DNA of 5,512 nucleotides from Fibrobacterota bacterium (lineage in GTDB: Bacteria; Fibrobacterota; Chitinivibrionia; Chitinivibrionales; JANQEN01). This document shows positions 1 to 4,547 of the stretch, in pieces. Position 1 is the stretch's first letter. Each line of letters begins with the position of its first letter. The notes below the pieces were generated by a model. The model did not search any database. It saw nothing but the letters and a program-made list of their open reading frames with translations, and had not been told where the DNA came from. The position numbers were made by a program, and so were the translations under genes. The stretch covers positions 1 through 5,512 of the forward strand of contig JAUXBV010000280.1 in NCBI GenBank assembly GCA_030619215.1. The letters run 5' to 3'.

Positions 1-1017
1 ACCAGTTGAATTGTTCTTGGTGTGGTCATTGTCAGGACCTGTGGCTGCACCCTGGTCATCCTCTTTTGTTGGTGTTTTTCCAGACCATACGGTCCAGTCT
101 AAATTATCATCAACAAGCTGTTTCCATTTTTCAGGAAGTATTGTTGTTTCGACTGTAAGGTCATCAAAGTCAATCACATAAGGTATTTCAGTAACAATAA
201 ACTCTTCAACAATACTGAATGGTTCTTTATTTTTGTTTGTAAGGTCAGAACTGTCAATACTTGTAATCTGGATTTTATAATCATCACCTACTTCATAATC
301 CTCTGTTACCTCCCATTCCAATGAGCCATTACTTGGTGTTGATGCGGCCAGGACTTCAAGCAGCTCATCGTTTTTTAGAAGTTCAACCTTTACCTCACCA
401 TCAATATTGTCCCCCCACCGAATATTCACAACACTATGCTGCTCTACTTCTTCTCCATCCCCGGGCGTTGTAACAGCTATAAATGGTTCCCGCGGCATGC
501 CTTTTGTTCTAACGTAAGAGCTAGTTTTATCGGCTATATAATTGTATGTACAGTTTTCCTCCCACCTGCCGGCAGTATTAGAATCTGTTCCCCAGGGCGC
601 TGGATTCATAATTAAATGCTTATCTCCTTCATATCCGGCATACGTAACAAAATGACCAGGCCAGAAACATGCAAACGGAGCACCGCTATCAGCTTCTGCT
701 TTAAAATCTTCTTCAGAATTTAAATTGTTAGCAGGATCATAAGCATAGCCTGGCAGGAATTCGTTAATAATAGTTGTAATGACTCTCATCGGTTGAGGAG
801 AATTACTTGTTGTAATTACATGAGCGCAATCTTCGTTGGAAACAGAATCATGATCAATTCCATAGTATGTTAAACATGCTTGTGCAGCTCCGGCCCAACA
901 CCAGCTACTTTGCCATTGAGGGCATCTCAACAACTCGGGTGTAAGGTGTTCAGAAAAGCTGGTAGAAGTACATACTAAAATTATTAAAGCAAGGATAGTG
1001 AATTTAATTGTTTTCAT
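1..1017 (-). CDS. Secreted papain-like cysteine peptidase with KNH-like and MAM domains (C-terminus off the left edge)
   Basis: The open frame runs uninterrupted for 339 residues from ATG at 1017 to base 1, with no stop inside the window. Residues 1-22 form a signal peptide (lysines 2 and 5, hydrophobic core, likely cut after SFS22). Residues about 25-178 read as a papain-fold peptidase of the C39/C70-like kind: Gln34 lies six residues before Cys40 in WCWAGAAQ, the papain oxyanion/nucleophile spacing; His122 is in PGHFVTYAGYEGD and Asn138 in IMNPAPWG. Residues 179-270 resemble the Kre9/KNH (Ser-Thr-rich, GPI-anchored family) beta domain: TPGDGEEV, NIRWGD, GSLEWEV, DYKIQITS. From about 282 (IDFDDL, WKQLVDDNLDW, TGPDNDHT) the MAM signature begins and continues off the window. 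Five further cysteines in the mature part (32, 48, 64, 117, 156) suggest disulfides and an extracytoplasmic location. There is hardly any space for a pro-region. It is translationally coupled to the gene upstream. The fold and active site are well supported; substrate and C-terminal anchoring are unknown. Confidence 0.88.
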   Translation of the reverse strand, partial: MKTIKFTILALIILVCTSTSFSEHLTPELLRCPQWQSSWCWAGAAQACLTYYGIDHDSVSNEDCAHVITTSNSPQPMRVITTIINEFLPGYAYDPANNLNSEEDFKAEADSGAPFACFWPGHFVTYAGYEGDKHLIMNPAPWGTDSNTAGRWEENCTYNYIADKTSSYVRTKGMPREPFIAVTTPGDGEEVEQHSVVNIRWGDNIDGEVKVELLKNDELLEVLAASTPSNGSLEWEVTEDYEVGDDYKIQITSIDSSDLTNKNKEPFSIVEEFIVTEIPYVIDFDDLTVETTILPEKWKQLVDDNLDWTVWSGKTPTKEDDQGAATGPDNDHTKNNSTG

Positions 1018-1670
1018 TATTTTTTCACTCCTTTCTTTATATCTTCATGGATATTACCTTCCATGATTTTTACTAATTCATCAGATGTTGAAAGATTTGA
1101 GTATTGAGGCGCTCTAGTAGCTTTATCACCTTTAAAATCAATGAATTGTAAATTCTGATTATCAAGTTCAGGAAAACTGAAAACCATTGCATTTGCTGCA
1201 TAGCACTCAGCAAATATCATTTTATGGTTTGCAATTTTAGGATTTTGTTCTTTAATTTTAACAAACTCCTTGGCAAGCCATACATATGATAAAGAGCCTA
1301 TTTCATAGTGCTTGTGTCCTAAATTGAGATACTTGTACACACCCATAAGCATTCTTACTTTTCCATACAAAAGTACTGGAAAGTAATAGGCGCAATGTGT
1401 AGTTAATAATTTTGACACACCGTCACCCTGCTTATAATTAACTATAGAAGCAGGAGTCAGCTCCATTATTTCGATTGGTTCACCAAGTGTTGCATTTCGT
1501 ATAGTCATGGGATCACTAATCTCTAAATCGTCAATTCCTCTTGGCGTTGTAGATTCTGACATATACTGTTTAAATCCCATTTCAGCAACTTTTGTAGCCT
1601 GCTCAAGATCAGAGTCTGCATAGATATGGACGCATAGAAAGAAACTGATGAGAAGTAACATTTGTTTCAT
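1017..1670 (-). CDS. Small secreted protein of unknown family, coupled to the papain-like peptidase
   Basis: This 217-residue protein is not one I recognise. ATG at 1670 follows a strong Shine-Dalgarno. Residues 1-18 are a signal peptide (MKQMLLLISFFLC, likely cleavage after IYA18), so the protein is exported. The mature part opens with a short charged helix (DLEQATKVAEMGFKQYM), then LGEPIEIMELTP. A beta-rich middle follows (YYFPVLLYGKVRMLMGVYKY), leading to EIGSLSYVWLAKEFVKI and a second compact segment (MIFAECYAANAMVFSFPE). It has two mature cysteines (93 and 156) that could pair. The order FPV-x-x-x-GK, IG, LAKE looks like a small domain that binds another protein, but that is impression only. 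Its TAA overlaps the protease ATG (TAATG), so the two are very probably co-expressed at similar levels. A pro-region-like inhibitor, a folding partner or a substrate of the protease are all possible. I see no catalytic motif. Confidence 0.85.
   Translation of the reverse strand: MKQMLLLISFFLCVHIYADSDLEQATKVAEMGFKQYMSESTTPRGIDDLEISDPMTIRNATLGEPIEIMELTPASIVNYKQGDGVSKLLTTHCAYYFPVLLYGKVRMLMGVYKYLNLGHKHYEIGSLSYVWLAKEFVKIKEQNPKIANHKMIFAECYAANAMVFSFPELDNQNLQFIDFKGDKATRAPQYSNLSTSDELVKIMEGNIHEDIKKGVKK
1028..1034 (-). promoter_or_regulatory. Ribosome binding site of the papain-like peptidase
   Basis: AAAGGAG on the minus strand lies 10 bases before the ATG at 1017, inside the end of the preceding gene. 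It supports this start and independent reinitiation in addition to coupling through the TAATG overlap. Confidence 0.6.
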
Positions 1671-1673
1671 AAT

Positions 1674-1682
1674 CCCCTCCCT
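1674..1682 (-). promoter_or_regulatory. Strong ribosome binding site of the small secreted protein
   Basis: AGGGAGGGG on the minus strand contains GGAGG five bases before the ATG at 1670. It decides this start and suggests efficient translation of the first gene of the left pair. Confidence 0.65.
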
Positions 1683-1708
1683 CTACAATATGAGAATTAA
1701 AATTTTTA

Positions 1709-1738
1709 TATATATAAAAACCGTATCTTGAGGGTAAA
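1709..1738 (-). promoter_or_regulatory. Possible sigma70-type promoter of the left two-gene operon
   Basis: On the minus strand TTTACC (1738 to 1733) and TATATA (1714 to 1709) are separated by 18 bases. Each matches its consensus at about four of six positions. Transcription would start near 1702, leaving a leader of about 30 bases. The surrounding DNA is very AT-rich, including the 18-base palindrome TTTTTATATATATAAAAA (1703-1720), so boxes of this quality can arise by chance. If transcription starts further upstream, the structured region 1739-1900 becomes the leader instead. Confidence 0.3.
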
Positions 1739-1767
1739 GGTGACGGCCCGTATATCGAGCCATCACC
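1739..1767 (-). repeat. GC-rich hairpin in the spacer
   Basis: GGTGA (1739-1743) pairs with TCACC (1763-1767), then after one mismatch GGC pairs with GCC, and after another CG pairs with CG around a TATAT loop. The stem reads the same on either strand apart from mismatches. It lacks a following T-run, so it is not a classical terminator. It could be part of the protease operon leader or an extragenic repeat. Confidence 0.5.
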
Positions 1768-1771
1768 AGCA

Positions 1772-1800
1772 AGCTGTTATAACAGCTCTTGTATAGAGCT
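1772..1800. repeat. 16-base perfect palindrome with an overlapping alternative stem
   Basis: AGCTGTTATAACAGCT (1772-1787) is a perfect palindrome. AGCTCT (1784-1789) and AGAGCT (1795-1800) form a second stem with a five-base loop that shares four bases (1784-1787) with the palindrome. The two structures cannot form fully at once. At DNA level the palindrome could be an operator; at RNA level the pair looks like a switch. I cannot assign it to a known family. Confidence 0.5.
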
Positions 1801-1907
1801 GCTCCCCTCCGGTTACAGCCCTACTTTTTTCTATTTATTGTCGCGCAATCTTCGTTGCACTCCCTCCCTCCCGAAGAGAATTTTGTAGGCGTTGATAAGA
1901 ATATTAA

Positions 1908-3491
1908 TTAAAAAGAAACTTCCTTAAAGAATGTTGTATCAGGATTTTTAAAATAAGCATTACTCGCTTCGAATAACGGAAACCACGAATAGGTTGTATC
2001 GCCTTTGAAAAGAGCCAACACTAATAAATTCCCGTATTTAATGGTATTCCCCGGATCAGGCTCAAACGGGTTGTCGTGAAAAAGCAGCGCTCCGTTAGCG
2101 CCTGTTGTGTCCTGGAAAATGGCAGTGCTGTTTACAGAATCCGAATCCAGTATACTCCCGTATACTTCAACTTCCACACCTTCCAGCGGTGATCCGTCAC
2201 TTGACTTCACCAGGATTCCCACATAATCCGGAAAAGCTTCATAAAGAATATCTCTCTCTGAGCCAATAACCGTAGCATTATGGTTAAGAACATTTATACT
2301 GTATTGATCCCAGGATTTCTGCCTGTAAAAGGAATTATAAGAAACATTCATGTATGAATTTAATCCATAATACCCTTTATTATTAACCGGATTATTAGTA
2401 GAATCCACATTCAACATTAAAAGATGCAAACACCCCCTCAGCTCAGCTAATAAAGGAATAAGTATTCTTGTCATGCTTGTATCAAAAATGGCAGATGGTT
2501 CCTCCACCAGATAAATGTTAACAAACCTTATGATATTTGCTTTTAGGTCATCACCCTTGAGTGGTGAGTCTTTCAATTCGTTATCATATAAAAACCTGTA
2601 ATCAAAACCGCTGAAAGGGCCTGACATCTCGTCATAAACATTTCCGCTGTAACTATAAATCGAATCAATCGCAAAATGAATAATGCCGTTAAAAAAGCTT
2701 GGGTTATTAAACGTGTGTAATGCATCTCCCAACTGAGCTTCAATATAAGGCCTGGTGGCGTTCAGCCCCCCATAATGCTGGCTCACCTGCTCATCAACTG
2801 CTACGATAAGTGAGAATCTCCATATCGGTTTAGTAATGTCACCGACATCGGTAGTATCATTCGATTGTACAATTGCAATATTGGAGAGTAGATATTGGTA
2901 AGAATCTTGCTGCCTGGGAACATATATAACCGAGGGCATCAGGCCGGTTGGAACAGAGTCAATAACTATTAAATAGAAGCTCCCGCCGATAAAGATCCCG
3001 CCTGAAAGACCCCTTACTATTGTACTTCCCTCAATGAACACATATCCGTCAGCAGTATCAACGGTATCAGACAGGAACGTTCTTATTGATCCCGGTTCGG
3101 ACAGTTTTCCAGCAGGTACCCTTGTTGTGTCGCCCGCCGCCTTAATACCTTTGATAAATACGCTTGTTCTTTCCGTAAGGTGAAGAGCCTGTATATTGTA
3201 AATTCCTCCCGTATCTATTGAATGGAAACAATACGCACCCGTAGAATCAGTTGTATCAACCGGTAATGAGTCAAGCAATGCGGCATCCTTATATGGATTA
3301 AAATCATTCGGTATCAATTGAACAACGGTGTTTGGAGCCGGGTCTCCCTGCTCATTGACTATCTTTCCGCTGACTTCAGTATCAGAGCCGCCGCCGGCAA
3401 CAGTAGTCGGCATACTGCAGCGTGTAAGAAGCATACCTGCAATGCAGATACCGATGGCAATAAATACTGAAAAGTTATTCTTTATCTTCAT
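1908..3491 (-). CDS. Predicted lipoprotein: carboxypeptidase-regulatory-like domain, degenerate peptidase-like core, C-terminal beta domain
   Basis: The protein has 527 residues from ATG at 3491. Upstream in-frame TTG (3557) and ATG (3551) exist, but they would add 20-22 residues before the signal sequence and lengthen the overlap with the preceding gene. Starting at 3491 puts MKIKNNF directly before a hydrophobic stretch and LLTRC25, a lipobox-like site with an unusual Arg before Cys. The Ser/Gly-rich linker (SMPTTVAGGGSDTE) fits a lipidated, surface-exposed protein. Residues 38-112 are a carboxypeptidase-regulatory-like beta-sandwich (VSGKIVNEQGDPAPNTVVQLIP, DSTGAYCF). Residues about 220-415 resemble the core of secreted metallopeptidases (AELRGCLHLLML at 349-360, SYMNVSYNSF, WDQYSINVLNHN) but have no HExxH. 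Residues about 420-527 form a second beta domain (GILVKSSDGSPLEGVEVEVYG, YSWFPLFEASNAYF). It overlaps the TIGR02147 gene by 17 bases, implying coupled translation. It is probably a non-catalytic surface protein whose ligand is unknown. Confidence 0.82.
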   Translation of the reverse strand: MKIKNNFSVFIAIGICIAGMLLTRCSMPTTVAGGGSDTEVSGKIVNEQGDPAPNTVVQLIPNDFNPYKDAALLDSLPVDTTDSTGAYCFHSIDTGGIYNIQALHLTERTSVFIKGIKAAGDTTRVPAGKLSEPGSIRTFLSDTVDTADGYVFIEGSTIVRGLSGGIFIGGSFYLIVIDSVPTGLMPSVIYVPRQQDSYQYLLSNIAIVQSNDTTDVGDITKPIWRFSLIVAVDEQVSQHYGGLNATRPYIEAQLGDALHTFNNPSFFNGIIHFAIDSIYSYSGNVYDEMSGPFSGFDYRFLYDNELKDSPLKGDDLKANIIRFVNIYLVEEPSAIFDTSMTRILIPLLAELRGCLHLLMLNVDSTNNPVNNKGYYGLNSYMNVSYNSFYRQKSWDQYSINVLNHNATVIGSERDILYEAFPDYVGILVKSSDGSPLEGVEVEVYGSILDSDSVNSTAIFQDTTGANGALLFHDNPFEPDPGNTIKYGNLLVLALFKGDTTYSWFPLFEASNAYFKNPDTTFFKEVSF

Positions 3492-4314
3492 TTTTTCCCC
3501 GGCAGAGCGGAAAAAGATTAAAAGTAAATTGATATACCTGATCAGGCTCATTATCAAGGCGTGCGATCTCCATAAGCTCCCTGCGAAACTCCCGCGTTCT
3601 CATCTTGAAAAGCTCGAACGTCTCCCTTGATATACTGAAAGTAGTTGAAGCAGTCATTCTATCCTGCCTGGGGAACCGGTCATACGCTTTCAAAGCAATA
3701 TCGAGCATCTCCATCTGAAATTTTTCAATGATAAAAACATTCGAGGCATCAGGGCTTGTGCCGATCAGATTATCAGTCTGATGATAAAGACCGTTCTCAT
3801 CCGATTCAACAAATCCAAGTTTCTCCAAAAGTTCTAAAGATTTCTGTGCTTCCTTTGCAGTTATACCGGGTATTAAAAAATCTGCAAGCAGTTGAAAATC
3901 ACCTTTAAAATCAAAAAAGGTTACTATCTCACGTATAACACTGTGATACCATTTACTATAATATTCATATCGGTCCTTATCTATCTCAGTAATATCAATA
4001 TGTTTCCTCTTCTCAACAATCCTGCTGTAATACATTGTTTTCTCGGCAATCGTGTCAGCCTGGTTAAAAAACACCAGGTTCTCGAAATATTCTGCTTCCT
4101 CGCGGTTATGCTCAATAGCTAATGAGATTTTTGCTATACTCTTCTTTGTCAGGTTTCTTTTGCTTTTTATTACATAATAGAGAAATGCAGGCGCATTTAT
4201 TCCAGCCTTTTTTGAGAAATAGCGGTAGGAAAAGTACTTCTTAGTCTTTTTCTGCTCCTCGTAATAGTCCTTTAAATAAAGGCGGTAATTCTGATATTCA
4301 AAAATATTGATCAT
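3475..4314 (-). CDS. TIGR02147/DUF4423 family protein, probable DNA-binding regulator
   Basis: The protein has 279 residues, the usual size for this family. The start MINIFEYQNYRLYLKDYYEE is the classic opening of TIGR02147 proteins. Residues 25-80 (YFSYRYFSKKAGI, FLYYVIKSKRNLTKKSIAKI) look like a helix-turn-helix of the Xre type. The DUF4423 part follows: YSKWYHSVIRE (119-129), DFLIPGITAKEAQKSLELLEKLGFV (a winged-helix-like segment, 145-169), RFPRQDRMTASTTFSIS (213-229) and VYQFTFNLFPLC (260-271). All of these are family hallmarks as I remember them. No signal peptide or membrane segment is present, so it is cytoplasmic. It is the first gene of a pair and its last codons overlap the lipoprotein start. 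Members often sit next to surface-protein genes in Fibrobacter-like genomes, which suggests local control of that neighbour; the biochemical role of the family is not established. Only a weak ribosome site (CAGG) precedes the ATG. Confidence 0.93.
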   Translation of the reverse strand: MINIFEYQNYRLYLKDYYEEQKKTKKYFSYRYFSKKAGINAPAFLYYVIKSKRNLTKKSIAKISLAIEHNREEAEYFENLVFFNQADTIAEKTMYYSRIVEKRKHIDITEIDKDRYEYYSKWYHSVIREIVTFFDFKGDFQLLADFLIPGITAKEAQKSLELLEKLGFVESDENGLYHQTDNLIGTSPDASNVFIIEKFQMEMLDIALKAYDRFPRQDRMTASTTFSISRETFELFKMRTREFRRELMEIARLDNEPDQVYQFTFNLFPLCRGKNEDKE

Positions 4315-4354
4315 TTATAGCCTGTATAAACCGGAGGAAGTAAAAAAAATCTCT

Positions 4355-4360
4355 GTGAAC
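4355..4360. promoter_or_regulatory. Extra operator half-site GTGAAC
   Basis: GTGAAC repeats the right arm of the inverted repeat at 4409-4426. It begins 65 bases from the matching arm, about six helical turns. It lies directly downstream of the possible minus-strand -10 box, where a bound protein would block or position RNA polymerase. A six-base match alone is weak; its position gives it some weight. Confidence 0.35.
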
Positions 4361-4362
4361 AT

Positions 4363-4368
4363 AATATA
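4363..4368 (-). promoter_or_regulatory. Possible -10 box for the TIGR02147-lipoprotein operon
   Basis: TATATT on the minus strand (within GCTATATTATG) would place the transcription start near 4356 and give a leader of about 40 bases. No good -35 box is found at 15-18 bases upstream; the best candidates are TGATTT or CTGATT. If this is a real promoter it probably needs an activator or an alternative sigma factor. TATATA at 4435 to 4430 on the minus strand is an alternative -10 that would put the GTTCAC repeat at the start point. Confidence 0.25.
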
Positions 4369-4381
4369 GCGTTTTTTTGTG

Positions 4382-4398
4382 AAAAAATCAGATTTTTT
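4382..4398. repeat. AT-rich inverted repeat within phased A/T tracts
   Basis: AAAAAATC (4382-4389) and GATTTTTT (4391-4398) are exact reverse complements around a single base. The arms are A/T tracts centred about 10-11 bases apart, and a further T7 tract lies at 4372-4378. This arrangement favours curved DNA between the two GTGAAC sites. Confidence 0.4.
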
Positions 4399-4408
4399 TG
4401 CTTTCTTC

Positions 4409-4426
4409 CGTTCACCTCAGTGAACG
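4409..4426. promoter_or_regulatory. Perfect inverted repeat, candidate operator
   Basis: CGTTCAC (4409-4415) and GTGAACG (4420-4426) are exact reverse complements separated by four bases (CTCA). This is the size and symmetry expected for a site bound by a dimeric helix-turn-helix protein. It sits about 95 bases upstream of the TIGR02147 start and about 120 upstream of the hydrolase start, so it could serve either or both. Autoregulation by the TIGR02147 protein is a reasonable guess but not shown. A small hairpin in RNA is the alternative reading. Confidence 0.5.
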
Positions 4427-4547
4427 CTCTATATAAGATTATTAATTTAAACATTATTAGTCGGGGGGAGAAAATCCGCCCTCTCCTCATCAGGCCATCA
4501 TAAATCTTGCATTTATAAACAGAATATATTATTTGTAATATACGATT

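Larger units (their letters stand above)
1671..1907. other. Gene-free spacer between lipoprotein gene and protease operon, rich in inverted repeats
   Basis: The spacer has no open frame with a plausible start and ribosome site. It lies 3' of the lipoprotein gene and 5' of the small secreted protein, both on the minus strand. It contains a possible promoter, an AT palindrome (1703-1720), a GC-rich hairpin (1739-1767), a 16-base palindrome (1772-1787) with an overlapping stem (1784-1800), and a G-rich minus-strand stretch (1861-1873). No hairpin followed by a T-run, as expected for an intrinsic terminator of the lipoprotein gene, was found. Whether the two minus-strand blocks are separate transcription units is therefore not settled by sequence. 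Confidence 0.7.
4315..4547. other. Divergent control region between the TIGR02147 gene and the SGNH hydrolase gene
   Basis: These 233 gene-free bases lie between divergent starts at 4314 (minus) and 4548 (plus). The half facing the TIGR02147 gene holds the GTTCAC inverted repeat, a further half-site and phased A/T tracts. The half facing the hydrolase is AT-rich with a G6 run (4464-4469) followed by an imperfect stem (GGAGA with TCTCC, about 4468-4487). No clear Shine-Dalgarno is seen before either ATG. A poor match to a plus-strand promoter (TTGCAT 4507-4512, TATTTG 4530-4535) was noted but is too weak to call. Confidence 0.7.

Noticed and set aside
964..980. Lipobox at Cys16 of the papain-like peptidase
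   Set aside because: The -1 residue is Val within the hydrophobic core, and a type I cleavage site after residue 22 fits better.
1703..1720. Intrinsic terminator at the AT palindrome
   Set aside because: The stem is purely A/T with no GC pairs and lies just upstream of a gene start. It is more likely promoter or leader DNA.
1861..1873. G-quadruplex in the minus-strand G-rich stretch
   Set aside because: Only three GGG runs are present, one short of an intramolecular three-tier quadruplex.
1739..1907. Cyclic-di-GMP (GEMM) or other named riboswitch
   Set aside because: Short CCGG and GGGG stretches recall GEMM, but its conserved core and tetraloop-receptor arrangement could not be aligned by eye.
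3492..3557. Longer lipoprotein start (TTG 3557 or ATG 3551)
   Set aside because: It would put an extra hydrophobic segment before the lipoprotein signal and overlap the upstream gene by 77-83 bases. ATG at 3491 directly precedes the signal peptide.
3328..3630. Plus-strand open frame of 100 codons
   Set aside because: It lies opposite the lipoprotein start and the TIGR02147 gene end, both of which have clear family or signal features. It has no ribosome site and its translation shows no domain.
3892..4122. Plus-strand open frame of 76 codons
   Set aside because: It lies wholly opposite the well-supported TIGR02147 gene. Its hydrophobic stretches come from antisense reading.
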